64,000 nucleotides of DNA from Perkinsus olseni (GCA_013115135.1 JABANP010000015.1:248001-312000); one strand, 5' to 3'. Counted from the stretch's first letter, positions 43,145 through 55,046 are shown. Numbers and translations: made by a program. Notes: a model not told the origin generated them from the sequence alone.

Positions 43145-43679
43145 CATCACCTTCCTAGATTGCCAAACCGTCCTGTTGTTTCCTGAGCAGACTTTCCTGC
43201 TCTTACCTTTTCCGCTGTATCTCCTCGCCTCGAGCCCGTTCTAATCTTCCGTTGTGCTCTTCAAGAGCAGCTCCTTGACTACGCCAAACACAATGAGATA
43301 GTCCACGTATCCAGTCCCTTCGCTACTGCCCTCGCCATCGCTTACCCAAGTCCCACCGCCTCCATTGACTCGGTAGGTCGGTGCATTGCCGAAGAGATGC
43401 ATAAGCTCGAGAACGGCATGGCCGAGAGGGCCTCGACCTGTAGTTATCAATATCATCCTCCTCTCACACATACACGTAAACACCGTTTCTGTTCGACCAT
43501 TCTGTCCCCCACAGGAGACGTCTTCCGTGCGGAGGTGCTTACTTGTGACAAGGAGTGTCGCTGCCGAGGGGGATCCCTTCGATGGTAGATCAAAGATAGA
43601 TCGAATGCTCACGAGTTTCCAACTGCCAGCAGATCGACGAGCCTCTACAGACACAGCTGGACGGATGCTGGCGCGGTGA
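43145..43679 (+). CDS. Unrecognised gene, C-terminal exons
   Basis: A plus-strand exon begins after a good acceptor (CCTGAGCAG, near 43190) and reads FPALTFSAVSPRLEPVLIF, then ALQEQLLDYAKHNEIVHVSS and EEMHKLENGMAER, clearly protein-like helical sequence. A second exon starts after a pyrimidine-rich acceptor ending CCCCCACAG (near 43515) and runs to a stop at 43679 (RRCLLVTRSVAAEGDPF; KIDRMLTSFQLPADRR). The phase between them is not resolved. An upstream exon is expected; the open frame at 42902-43132 is a weak candidate. No family is recognised, and no ATG exists in these exons before EEMHK. Confidence 0.5.
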
Positions 43680-43967
43680 CAAACTCAACACACGCCCTAG
43701 ATCCTAGATTGAAAGGCTCTCGGCTGTGGTGTGGTTGTAAAATCAATCATTAGAACAGGCACGACTTTGACTTCACTCGCGAGAAACGAACCGTTTCACC
43801 CACGGTGGGCCGATATACATGTGTCAGGACTCTTCAGACATTACAGTCGGGAGCGACTGGATCCCCACGATGATGATCGATGATCTTGGGCGACTGTGCA
43901 AAGTGAATTGTACTGCCTCTGATCGTTCGCCGAGATAGCCTTCCTCGGCTTGGGGTAGATCTCACTG

Positions 43968-44263
43968 CTAAACATGAGCATGAAGACACTGAGTCAACGC
44001 TGATGCCTCACCTCCCTCAGGCTGCTCCAGCTCGAGGTTACGAGGAGCGGATACCTCATTCTCGGGGATGCAGAGTCGGACGCTCTTTCTTGGTGGTCCT
44101 GCTGGCTCTGGGCTGAGAACCTCAATCGTCAAGCTCGGGCGAAAAGGGTAAACGACGCGAGCAAAGTAACGGGTGTCGTGGATCCTCGATACCCGACTCA
44201 CAGCGGGGCAGCTTCCCCATCACTTTGAGTGTCATCGCTTTCAACGGACTCGTCATCGGCCAT
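43968..44263 (-). CDS. Small acidic protein, one intron
   Basis: Exon 44263-44202 begins MADDESVESDD and ends before GTGAGT; exon 44112-43968 follows a TTCTCAG acceptor and joins in phase, giving 68 residues. The first exon is strongly acidic; the second has GPPRKSVRLCIPENE and an acidic tail. Not recognised. It is close downstream of the two-pore channel on the same strand, and the 250 bp between (44264-44512) probably hold its promoter. Confidence 0.5.
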
Positions 44264-44512
44264 GGTGCCAGACCGCACGAAGCGGGCCGATTTGTCGCAA
44301 GTCCGAGAGAGCTGAAAGCAAACGCCTTCGGCTTGACTGAGCGGATGCCATGGCCCCTACCATAACAGTGTGTGACTTCATCAGTATCGGCATCAAGTCC
44401 CGTGTAACACAGTCCAGAGTAGTCTCTCGTCCAACCGTGAAGGAGCTGTCGTTCCGCGGGGACGAACCAACGCTGACCGAAGCGTGGCGGTTGGCCTCCC
44501 GTAAGATGGACG

Positions 44513-46272
44513 TTACGTAGTGTTGCTCGACTTGGAGAGCAGGTCTCCATGGCCAGCCTCTGAAACTCCGACCAACTCGGCATCGCCAGGACAGCTCGGC
44601 TGCGTCGATAGAGCTTCCGGTAGGTCCTCACTGCTGCTGCTGTGGACCGACGAGGTCGGAGTATCTGAGATGCAATCACAGGCGGTATGCCAGGAAGGGC
44701 AAGGGCTCACTAGAGGTGCACGGGGACGGGGTAACGAGATCGAGCTGGGGAGAGGCGACTCCAGCTTCACGGATGTCGAGCCGAGTCGACTTGCGCTTGC
44801 CTTGTTGAACCGCCTTCCGTCGAACCTGCACTCATTTTTCGAATGATCCCTGTGGTATTCGAACCCGGGACCTCTTGAATATCGCGATAGTCAAGCCGAC
44901 CATCGCAATTCGCATCCATCATATCGAAGGTGGTACCTGCTAGTGGTCCGTAGCGGAGGGAGCTCAACTCGATCCTCGCTCACCGCAGTATTTAAGATCC
45001 TTCTCGTCGATCCTCTGCAGCTGCAGCAACATCCAGATCAAGAACTCATTCCTCGTTATGAATCTTCCATACACACGCTTCGACGTCTACGATACGCTTC
45101 GTGTCTCACTTCGGACTCTGGCACAAGCCGAGCCTCTTGAGTTCCTTGAAGGCCTTCGACAGCTGATCGAATGCCCTAGGGTCCAACTCGTTGCCGAACT
45201 GATGCAGCACCTACGTGGGAGGTGCTCCGAGGCTGGCACGGCGGTACAGCGACCCACCCTTCGCTCCGCCTTCGCCCGCTGTTTGATGAGAGGTATGCTC
45301 GCTAGACTTGACATGGTGCTGGCTCCCACAGCAACTCCGATAGGTATGAAGAAGATCGTGAAGACCTTGGAGGCGCTGGATGTCAGCTGCAAGTTGCCGT
45401 ATCCAACAGTCGTCACTGTCTGGACGCACCAATAGAGCGCCTTGGGGCCACCCCAGCCTTCGAGGAGACCAATCACTCCGGCACCGACGCAGAGGGTCTA
45501 CATGCGGCAACAGTGGCAAGACGAGAGGCGATCAGAGTCATCTTACAACAGCTAGACGGGCAAGTGATGTGAGGAGATGTTTCCGAAGGAGCCTGTTCTG
45601 CATCAGCGACTGCTCGCTTCGTTTCATGTGAGATTGCTGAACCGCCTTGGCCATCTCCGTCTCGGTGGTCTGGACCCACTTGTTGAGCACCTGTCCCCAT
45701 GCTGTATGGTCCAAAGAGCACTGCAGCCCCACACTGCTCACCAGCCCCGCGGAGTATGCCGCGATGCCGACTCCTAGGATGAGGTAGCAACAGGCAAATA
45801 TGGAGCTGGTCGTATCCAGAGGGAAGCTCATGTCACCATAACCAACTGTCGAACCCGTGACGATGAGAAAGTATCTAAGCTCACGCCATCTAAAGGAATC
45901 GATATTTATCCGACGGCGTAGGTGAGAAGGCGCCGGCCCGATGCCATCTCAATGGCAGCTGCATGCCTTCGACCGGATACAAGCCAGGCGATCGACGCGC
46001 GGTTCGCGCGGTCCCCAAGACTACGTTGAATCCACTAGACTCCATCCAGCCCAACAGAGGCAGTACAGCAGTCCTGCTCCAGTGTAGAAGGATATGCAGA
46101 TGATGGAGTGCTTCCACTCTTCCCAAGGCGTCTCTTCGTCCTTCAGTGAGCGTAACGAGGAGTGCTCTTCGTTCTGATGCACTCGACCATGACTGGACTC
46201 TTGCCGACTCGGAGGGCTCGATGGGGATTCCAGCGGCACATAAGGTGATGATGGCGTGAAGGGGCAAATCAT
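44513..46272 (-). CDS. Two-pore-domain K+ channel with EF hands (TPK/KCO type)
   Basis: A potassium-selective channel with two pore loops per subunit; in plants such channels sit in the vacuolar membrane and are activated by cytosolic Ca2+. The probable start is the ATG at 46272 (MICPFTPSSPYVPLE). A Ser-rich N-terminus leads to a first span (IICISFYTGAGLLYCLCWAG); then TGSTVGYGDMSF (filter 1) near 45850, a span (IFACCYLILGVGIAAYSAG), a linker, and QTVTTVGYGNLQL (filter 2) near 45400 with a span (VFTIFFIPIGVAVG). The C-terminus holds a helical EF-hand-like part (TRNEFLIWMLLQLQRIDEKD) and a canonical EF loop DANCDGRLDYRD near 44900. A Ser-rich tail ends at 44513. Exons are small; the borders near 46000 and 45240 are uncertain. 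Confidence 0.88.
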
Positions 46273-46428
46273 AGGTAGAAAAACAAGCACTATGGACTTG
46301 GTGAGTGCTACAGGACCGCCAGTCAGCCATGCTCAGCTTATGCACACAGCACTTCCTTCGAGAGGAAGCCCAATCATTCAATCCCATGATGAACATCCCT
46401 CATGCAGCATTGGATGACAGCAGTTGAA

Positions 46429-48366
46429 CTACCCCGCTATAATCTTCATCAACCTGCTCTTTCTGCCTCTCTTCTCAGGCGTCTTCTTCTGTTTGGCCGG
46501 CGAGACAGCAGGGCTGCCAGCTGAGCTTTGCCCACTCATTCGAATGGTTTCTTCTTCCATGATGGCGCTCGGGTCGAAGCCGCCGCCCACATCACTGCGG
46601 GACATGTCTCCGACCGTAGCCGGGGTGATGATATCGATCGCAGAACTTCCTCCTGGTTGCGCGGATGCTCCGGCTGCTACTGGTGTCTTCTGTTGAATAT
46701 CGCTGCTTGCGAGGGTTATCACCTAGAAAGCTCTTCACTACCGGCTGCTGATAGGGCCGCGCAATTCCAATGAACTTCGATCGTTCACTCTCAAAGCGCG
46801 ACGGTCCAAGCGGTGCTCCCAGCCTTACTGTCTTAGCACTATGAGAAGGGACGTGACTTAGCTGCCCTGGCTGGCGATGAGCATGCACGACGTCGATGGC
46901 GTTCCTGCATCACGTAGTCACACCGCAGCAGGAACCTCCTCGAACTTACACTTCATCGAATGGGTTCAGAGATGGAGAAGGGAAGGGATTGATACCTGTT
47001 ATGAGCGGTGGGGTGCCAGGCGGAGATGTGAGGTCGTCAGCATGACCTTCATGATTTCCGCCAGCTTACGGATCAGCTCAGCCCTTCTGTAGACACTTGC
47101 CAACGGTCTCGTGCACTCCTCCATCTCTTTCGTTATCGTTGACAAGTATGAGCATAGCTGACATCAGCGACGTCCATAAGGCTATGCATCAAGCGGAAAG
47201 GAATGGAGCGATTCCTACCAGGCCAAGCAGCGTGACGAACTCCTTCTCGCGGGTGGCCAGCACCCCACTCTAGCCTGTCTCGGGCCTCGCGATCCATCTC
47301 CTCGAAGGAGTGAGTCGCCACACTGTGCTTGAGCTTGTTCTGACATTCATAGTGTCGAAGCGAACCCCCATTGCTGGCTTCTCTGGCTAGGTCCCACCCT
47401 GTCGAACTTCTCGGCAGGAGTCTTCTTAGAGTCCTTCAACTTCTTCACTTTCACTTCATAATGCGCCATTAAATTGTGCGCACGATCACGGTCTCTGAAG
47501 AGTCAGCGAGGCAAGCATAGTTCCCGTCAAGCGCTTGAAGCTTCTCGACGACGGTCAGCGAGCGCCATCACCGATTGAAGTGGATTGGTTCTCCCTTGTC
47601 CGCAAATACGGAGAACCGCTGTGCCCGAGGAGCACGCTAGTCATCGTGGATGCACCTCGGGTCACCAAGATGTAGGCAGAATGTGGTACGGAGAACGATC
47701 AAATCACCGAGCAGCACGAAGCGTCCCTGCTCTTACGTAAGCATAGTGCCAATATCTGACCCCTGCTTCATCAGCTTGCTCGATGCAAACTTCATGCCCT
47801 CTAGGTTACTGCCTCTACCACGGATGGTGGTCTTGAGGTGGTCCAAGGCTTCGCTCATAGTAAGCCTTATTGGTGCGTACTGAATACCCGATGGGTGGTG
47901 GAAGAGGGAACACACCGACCGCGGTCCTAGCCGGGAGACCACCTACCGGGTTCTCATCCGGGAAGAATGACTTGGCCGATTCCATCAGCTCGTTATTGGC
48001 GCTCGCGAGCTGCTCCATAGTCCTGGACAGCGTGTCCACGGTGGTGTTAAATATCTGTGGGAATGTCAAGAAACGCCAACAAGATCCCTAGCATCGGTGA
48101 CTTGGCTAAAGATACAGTATTCTTTTTCATGCCACGCACCAACTCCACTCGGAGACCGGAGGTGATGATCGGAGTCCCAAGAGGACCTTGCAGCGTTCGA
48201 AGAAGTCCGAGGCCATCGCTCTTTCCCCTTCGAGTGGGTCCCCCTTGATCCGCTTCACTCCTCGAATCTGATGATGGAAATACTTTGAACACCTTAACAC
48301 CCGTTGGGGAATGGTCACCTTCTCCTTAATTTTGCGGAGTGTCTTGGATTTCTCAAAGAACGGCAT
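46429..48366 (-). CDS. BAR-like coiled-coil protein, array member A
   Basis: Most diverged member of the eight-gene array. Start at 48366 (MPFFEKSKTLRKIKEK), intron with GTGACC donor, then an exon with GVKRIKGDPLEGERA, which aligns with the second exon of every other member (GVK/GV..x DPLEK). Further exons: TTVDTLSRTMEQLASANNEL, a helix near 47800 (TMSEALDHLKTTIRGRG), RDRAHNLMAHYEVKVKKLKD (the BAR-like core helix), KHSVATHSFEEMDREARDRL and RAELIRKLAEIMK, then GPSRFESERSKFIGIARPY and a Pro/Ser/Lys tail ending RKSRLMKIIAG at 46429. The last join, near 46700, needs an intron too short to be real or an indel. Presumed role: binding and bending membranes. The BAR assignment rests on helix pattern and conserved core motifs. 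Confidence 0.62.
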
Positions 48367-48866
48367 TCCGCTTGGAAGCAATAATCAACTGGCAACACAT
48401 TACATCATGCACTCCCACTGTGTGATGGGGCCTTTTCTTCGCGGCTCGCCAAATGATGAGGCAAACCCTACCGCACATGGGACTCATCACGCGAGACCTC
48501 TGACCGCCACTGAGCGGGAAACGCTCAGCGGCTCCTATCTGGGTAATTGACCAACGCAATGGGTGTCGCTTGCAGTGATACTATTGCTCGTACGTTATAG
48601 GCATCAGCTCAAAGAGAATAATTATTACCGGAGTGCTTTCTCATTATTAGCGGATAGTCGACCGTAAGGGACATGATACACAACAATGCTGCTTCCTTAG
48701 CATGGAGATGATGACGATGATACTACAGAAAATGAGAGATGGCGGCGGTGGACTCACACCATCATGAAGGGCGCTGAAGGGGCGTCCCTCTTTTGCTCAC
48801 TCATCGGAACCTCGTAACTAAAGCAACCATGGATATCATTGATCTCGCCATAGAGGGTCCCAAGAC
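48367..48866. other. Spacer between array members A and B
   Basis: About 500 bp between the start of A and the stop of B on the same strand. It should contain the promoter or leader acceptor of A. No coding signal seen. Confidence 0.5.
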
Positions 48867-49941
48867 TCACGGTGCTATGCCAGACATTGACTGATTGATA
48901 ATGGATGCACCGGAATTCTGGTTGTGGAAGGGGAAGGGGTCCTCATCACGCTCCACTTGCTGTCTGACCATCGACGGGACTTGGTCAGTGAAGGTTGTTA
49001 TACCCTGCATGCCAGCCGACGCAGTCACTCCCAGATACCGGGAGTACTGACAGGAAAACACTGACAACGAGAGGAGGCTGCAAGGTAACAAACTCACCTC
49101 TGCGATGATCTTGGCAAAGTCAGCCTCCTTCCCTTCGAGCAGCTGCGACATCTCCGCTCTTACTTGATTGTCCAGCATGATGAATGACTCTTGTGCCATA
49201 CGGTGCTTCTCGACATTCTGACACCTCTAGCTCCACAGGGAATGGCGCCTGCCTCACCTACCCGTGCCAGTCTTTCCTCACCCTTGACATCCTTCTTAGA
49301 ACGTTTGGAAGCATCCGTCTTGAGGTCCTCAATCTTATGGTTGTAATGGTCGAGGTCTGCATACGCCCGGTCGCGGTCCTTCAACTTCTGCTGCAAGTCC
49401 GCGTTGCGCTGTACTAGCTTCTGTGCCTCCGCCACAGCCACCTGCAGCTGCGGTCGAGAGGCCTGAGTCGACTGCTGGCACCGGCTCAGCTGGTCAGCAA
49501 AGAGGGAGATTGACGGTGCATACTGAGGAACGCGAGCCACTGGTGATGGCACGCAAGGAAATGGCGACTCACCCCGCTTTCCTGGGTAGAACTGGGCGTG
49601 CTCTCAGAGGGAGTTACCACGTCTCTAGATTGCTTGACAATATCCAACTGAGTGGCGGCCATTTGATCGGTCAAATTGAGCAGCTTCACCAACTGCTGGT
49701 GGAAAGCCTGAGGAGCGATGCCTTGAATACGCCGCTACACTTTATAGACCTTGCCTGAGCCTTAGCCGCATGGTCCAGTAACGCAGCCCTCTGCTTCTCC
49801 AGCGGGTCAGATGATATCGCCTTGACACCAATAACCTGAGCATCAAAGATGCGCCCACAACGTAGCTTGGAGAGGCCTCGGGCTGCTGTCACGTACCTTG
49901 TCGGTGAGATTCCGCCAAGTCTTGCTTGCAAATACTACCAT
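48867..49941 (-). CDS. BAR-like coiled-coil protein, array member B
   Basis: The most complete member. Start at 49941 (MVVFASKTWRNLTDK), then exons with GVKAISSDPLEKQRAALL; KLLNLTDQMAATQLDIVKQS; SLFADQLSRCQQSTQASRPQ continuing into AEAQKLVQRNADLQQKLKDR and AYADLDHYNHKIEDLKTD with a Lys-rich turn (KRSKKDVKGEERLAR); HRMAQESFIMLDNQVRAEM with LLEGKEADFAKIIAEV; and YSRYLGV to the stop at 48867. This succession of long amphipathic helices, the Tyr/His-x-x-Lys core followed by a Lys-rich turn and the closing LLExxxADF helix, fits a BAR domain (membrane curvature, dimeric). Introns are short GT-AG. It is about 80-95% alike to C over the long exon and nearly identical in the last one. Confidence 0.7.
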
Positions 49942-50950
49942 ACACTGGTATTGGACAGTAATGTACTACCAGAGGGACAACACTTCCGGCCGCCTTCGAT
50001 TCAACGCAACAGATAGTGAAAACGGTAGTGCCTTCGATCAGTACACTGGAAAGGTCACGAGGAAATAAGGGCGCTGGGTGATTAGATAGGAGTCAGAGGG
50101 AGGTAGAAGGATCGCTAGTGGTACCTGAGCTCTCCCGCCTTCCGACTGAGTACGGTAAGGCTGCTCCTCTGACGGATAGCGCCCATTGGGTGGCTGGGTG
50201 TTGACAGCGTGGCCATGCCCAGTCCTGTTTTAGCAGTAGAACTTGAGGCAAAAGCCATCAGCAGAGAAAATGCCCTCCCATACGTTTAACGGAGAGCATT
50301 CTGATGGACAACAGCACCCAGCCAATCGAGTTATCAGCGACGATTCAGTCACTGATCCACCACCACCACCCCACAAAACACTCGGCGATCGAGAAACAGC
50401 ACAGTGACTAGGGCGGCGTACTATTGGAGTATAATATGCCCATACCAAGGACTCTAGAGGGCCAACAACCCACACGTAGAGTCTCTGGCAGGAGCTCAGC
50501 CCTGGAATGATGAGTCAATAAGACAATGTTAATTGGAGGAATGGTTTCGACTATGAGGGTTTGAATGGAACAAATCGGCCGATCACTGAAGAAGCCGTGG
50601 GCCCCGGCGGCACCTGCCCGCGAGGGGATACTCAATGCTAGACGGCAAGGCACGGGTTCAAGTCGAAGGATGAACGGTCGGCGATCGCTGGGCTCGTCGG
50701 CTGGCCCAGGCGCTCAGGTGTCGCTGTGGACTCCACAGTGCGGAGTAAAACCGGTGGGCTAGGTAGTGAAGCAGCTGGATGACCGGAGGCCAACCTTCAC
50801 CTGAAGATAACAACACTCGAGGATCATCACAACTACCAGGAGGCGGGGAATTTACGGTATTATGAATCGCAGGTCAGGAGGCGGAGCGGCCTTTCTTCCA
50901 GTTACACGAAGAGGCTCCCAAGTCACGCCGCCCTCAAGTCACGGAATGCC
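49942..50950. other. Spacer between array members B and C
   Basis: About 1 kb without a supportable gene; the longest spacer within the array. A CCACCACCACC run lies near 50358. The ACCAG just before the B start codon (about 49944) may be its leader acceptor. Confidence 0.45.
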
Positions 50951-52053
50951 TTACGATGCAAGCCCAAGCATCGATTGTTCAATAATGGATGCACCGGAAT
51001 TCTGGTTGTGGAAGGGGAAGGGGTCCTCATCACGCTCCACTTGCTGTCTGACCATCGACGGGACTTGGTCAGTGAAGGTTGTTATACCCTGCATGCCCGC
51101 AAAGGCTGAGACTCCCAGGTACCGAGAGTACTGACAAGAGGTAAGCGCTACGAAGAAGCCTAGTCAACTGCATCGCCCACCTGCGCGATGATTTTGGCGA
51201 AGTCAGCCTCCGTCCCTTCGAGCAGCTGCGACATCTCCACTCTCACTTGCTCATCCAGCTGGATGAAGTGCACTTCCGCCATACGGTGTTTCGCGACATT
51301 CTGACACCTCTAGCTCCACAGAGAACGGCACTTGCCTTACCTACCCGTGCCAGTCTTTCCTCACCCTTGACGTCCTTCTTAGAACGTTTGGAAGCATCCG
51401 TCTTGAGGTCCTCAATCTTATGGTTGTAGTGGTCAAGGTCTGCATACGCCCGGTCGCGGTCCTTCAACTTCTGCTGTAAGTCCGCGTTGCGCTGCACTAG
51501 CTTCTGTGCCTCCCGCCACAGCCACCTGTAGCTGCGGTCGCAACGCCTGGAGAGACTGTTCACATCTGCTCAGTTGGTCAGCAAAGAGGCATATGGCCTG
51601 TGTATACTGAGAACAAGGCAAATCCTCGGCACCGTCAGCACCCGGGAGAGAATACTACTACCCCAGCCCCGCTGTCCGCAGTAGAGCAAAGCGTGCTCGC
51701 CTCCTCGTCCTTGGCAGGAGGAGCGATCACTTCCCGCGACTGTCTTGTTATCTCCAGCTGTGCGCTGCGGATCTCGTCCGTCAGATTGGAGAGTCGTAAC
51801 AATTGCTTGTACAGGGCCTGATAAGTCGAGCTAGCCATCACCGAGGCCACAACGGCTAACCTCGGCCTTGGCGGCGTGCTCCAGGACTGCTGCCCTCTGC
51901 TTCTCTAACGGATCGAACGGTATCGACTTGACGCCAACAACCTGGCAAAGTCGACAGTGGCCACCAGACAGCGGTTGAGGCGCAGCTGCGAGCCCACCCC
52001 TTCACTACCTTAGCAGTGAAATTTCGCCACGTCCGACTCGCAAAAACAACCAT
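50951..52053 (-). CDS. BAR-like coiled-coil protein, array member C (frame break)
   Basis: Close paralogue of B. Start at 52053 (MVVFASRTWRNFTAK), GVKSIPFDPLEKQRAAVL, RLSNLTDEIRSAQLEITRQS, then LFADQLSRCEQSLQALRPQL. Here the frame breaks: C has CCC at 51512-51514 where B has CC (49429-49430), one extra base, after which the same KLVQRNADLQQKLKDR core resumes in the next frame. Downstream exons (HRMAEVHFIQLDEQVRVEM, LLEGTEADFAKIIAQV, YSRYLGV) and the last exon, ending at a stop at 50951, are intact. Either a sequence error or a recent lesion. A stretch of roughly 120 bp in the last exon is identical to B. Confidence 0.68.
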
Positions 52054-52282
52054 GGAATAGTACTGGAATTGTGATCAACTGCAACAATAGGAGCAGTGCT
52101 TCCTTGTCCTGGACCAGCCCCAACAAAACGCAAGTGACTAGAAACCCTTGGGCACCACAGAGGAAGCAGAGAACAACAAGCGATTAAAATTGGGAGATGA
52201 GTCAGAAGGCGGCAGAAGTCTACCGGAATTGAGATGTACTATGCTGATGCTTCGAGCAGATAATAATTACTCCCTTCCCGTC

Positions 52283-53724
52283 TCAGGCAACCGGAGGCAG
52301 CTGCGGATAGGCCGAGTCACCATCGCCAACTACTTGGACGTCAGCAGGAATAGGAGTGTCTTTCTTCGCCTCTTTTCCTTCAGCGAGGATCGGAGTGTCT
52401 TTCTTCGCTTCTTCCTCAGCAGAAATTGGAGTGTCTTTCTTCGCCTCTTTTCCTTCAGCGGTAGTTGCAGCGTCTTTCTTCGCTTCTTCTTCCTCTACCA
52501 GGCCAGGGATCTCTCTGCTGTACGTGTCCACATCCTTGCCGTCCCCTGCCGCTACCACGCCGATGTATCGTGAGTACTGAAGACGGTACCATGTACGGTC
52601 GAGGACAACACGATAACCCCCACGCCACTGCTGGTGATGACTACCTCCGCTATGACCCTGGCGATTTCCCCAACCTTCTGCCCGACGAGCCCTTTCATAT
52701 CATCACGCACCTCCCGATCCAACGCGGTGAAGCGCTCTTGGGCCATGCGATGCTTATCAACGTTCTGACATGTAACAACCGAAGAGTTCAAACGAGGAGC
52801 CTGGCCACCACGCGCACGACGTACTTCACAACAATACTCCCTGCCTACCCTAGCTAGCCTGTCATCCTCCTTCGGATTGGGCTTTGATTTCTTAGCCAGA
52901 TCAGCCTTGAGATCAGTGACTTTTTGATTATAGTGGTTCAGCTCGTCAAAGGCTCTATCGCGACTCCTCAGTTTCTCCTGCAGGGCACCGGTACGTTTGA
53001 CCAGTTCCTGCGCTGTCATCTTGGTCTTCTCCAGCTGCGGCCGGGCATCACGCGCGGTTTTGTTCTGCTCTGCCACACGGTCCACGAATGTAGCTGTTGC
53101 TCGGCTGTACTGAAAGATGAGTAACCAAATACATCGCCATGAAGAATTCGCTTGACTCTAGCGTCCATTCATCGCGTCAGGTACACGTTGATGGATGCAA
53201 TAACAAGACAGCAAGCACTCTCCGTACCCCGTCTGTGGGCTCCTGAGCTCCTTTCCTGTCTCTGCCCACTAACGTATCCTCATCCTCCTCAGGGAGCGTC
53301 GATGAGTTGAATGTCTTTGAGTATATCCTGACGTACTTTGGTAACCTCATCCGTCAAAGTGAGCAGGCGGACGATGTGCTGATGTAGGGCCTGGAGACAC
53401 GAGGAAGGTTACGCATAGTACCAGCCCGGGCGAGATCAAGAGGCCCCCGCTATTCTCACTACCTGAACTCGTCCTGCATAGTTGGCCAGCTCTTTCCTTT
53501 CCTTCTCCAAGGGATCGGAAGTGATTGCCTGCACACCCATAACCTGATCAGCAACCATCCCTTCAACATACACACCGACAGCAGGCGCGACTGAAGCAGT
53601 TCCAACCTCAACGCCGCTAAGAATCTCGAATAGCAGAAACGCAGTACTGGTTCCCTCCAGATATCATCCACCCTATTACTGTATTCGTTAAATTCCGCCA
53701 ATGCCTACTGGAGAACACTACCAT
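52283..53724 (-). CDS. BAR-like coiled-coil protein, array member D, repeat tail
   Basis: Start at 53724 (MVVFSSRHWRNLTN), then GVQAITSDPLEKERKELANY, LTLTDEVTKVRQDILKDI, a long exon with ELVKRTGALQEKLRSRDRAF and DELNHYNQKVTDLKADLAKK, and HRMAQERFTALDREVRDDM with VIAEV. The last exon opens YSRYIGVVAAG and ends in a tail of imperfect repeats of about 12-13 residues built on EAKKDTPI (DNA 52341-52500, units of about 36-39 bp), stopping at 52283. Same exon plan as B and C. The Lys/Glu repeats suggest a flexible charged tail. An in-frame stop after QLIDAP near 53290 needs an intron there that I did not resolve. Confidence 0.66.
52341..52500 (-). repeat. Coding minisatellite in member D
   Basis: Four imperfect units of about 36-39 bp, each containing TGTCTTTCTTCGC on the plus strand, encode EAKKDTPI-type repeats on the minus strand. 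Unit length is a multiple of three, so copy number can vary without breaking the frame. Confidence 0.8.
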
Positions 53725-54015
53725 TACTGTCTAATAAAAACAATAGAACGCTGAAGCGAAAAAATAAGGGATAACTCAGCAGCGTGGCGCTAGCATCCTC
53801 CTTTCTTGTAGGGTAACCTCCACTAAAACCCATTGATGCCAGGACAACAACAAAACACAGTCGCAGACTCAAACGGGGAAACACACCGTCTTGTCTACAA
53901 CGACAAGATTCCATTAAAACACACTTTGGTGATAATAACTAACCCGCAGGGTCGTCAATAGTGACGACTGCTGGGCATATGAATAGAGGCTTGCGAAGAA
54001 CCCTTCAGTCTCCTT

Positions 54016-55046
54016 TTACTCATCTTGAACGATGGTAACCTCAGCGCCTCCGATGACTCTGTGACGCTCGCCCTCATCCTGCTCGTCATCATGATGGTGC
54101 CTGTGATTCTCCTCCCCATCACTCGAAGACGCAGAGCCTTCACGATGATGACGTCTGCCGAAGAGACCACGGCGACTGCTGTGATGACCACCTTCAGAGG
54201 CAGAGCTGCCGCTGCTGCTGCTCGAGGATGACGAGGAAGAGCTGCTAGAATCGTGGTCAGTAGAGCGCTCGGCCATGAGGACAGGCTCCGGAACATCTCT
54301 CATACCACGACGAACCTCACGCGGGACGTTCTTGACCAGAACCGACGCGCTCTCACCAGCAGGGGCGCAGAAACCGAGGAAGCGAGAATACTGAAAGGAG
54401 AAAAGATGAGGTAATCGAAGCTGGATCGAGCAGGGAGAGATGAGAGAAAGCGAGAGTGAGGCTCTTACCGGCGAAAGCATCTTGGCGTAGTCAGCACCGG
54501 GGCACTCCACCGACTGATACACTTTCATAGCAGTACCACGATCAATAGCTCCGAAATCCTCTTCAGCTTCGAGACGCCTGTAGTGGGCAGCAACCTGAGT
54601 GGATAAGCAATGTAGAGGTATTGATGATTAGACTAGCCAAGATAGGCTCACCGCATCAGCCCTAGAAAGAGCACGGTCCATCTTGGGCTGAGCGCTCTCG
54701 ACGGCATTACGCCAGGCTTCTGCCTGCGTTAGATACATCTTGCAGGCTTCACGGAACTGAGCAACAACAGAGCAAAATGGACCATAGAGTCTACCAAGAC
54801 AAGTCCTTCTCTTACATGATCGCTCTCGCGGTCGCCAGCCTCATTGATGAGCTGCTCCTCGAATAAACGAGCAACCTCTGTCTGAGCCTCGGCCAACTTC
54901 TCCATGTAGTGCTTGACCTTCTCCATCTCATCCTTCAAGTGCTCAGAACGTTCAGCACGCTGCGGCAAACTCTCCTTGAAATTCTCGAGTCTGTCGCCGT
55001 CCACGTGCTTCATGGGACTCCAATCGCCTTCTTCAGCAAAATCCAT
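54016..55046 (-). CDS. BAR-like coiled-coil protein, array member E, Ser/His-rich tail
   Basis: Start at 55046 (MDFAEEGDWSPMKHVDGD). Four or five exons join without frame breaks: LPQRAERSEHLKDEMEKVKH, KLAEAQTEVARLFEEQLINE; FREACKMYLTQAEAWRNAVE; AHYRRLEAEEDFGAIDRGTA with VECPGADYAKMLSP; then YSRFLGFCAPAG. The order of helices and the closing ADYAKML/YSRFLG motifs match B-D, but the protein is shorter and the N-terminal exon differs. The tail has a run of 13 Ser, then Arg/His-rich and Asp/Glu-rich segments (HRHHHDDEQDEGERHR), ending at 54016. Forms a subgroup with F. The 290 bp before D hold nothing recognised. Confidence 0.66.
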
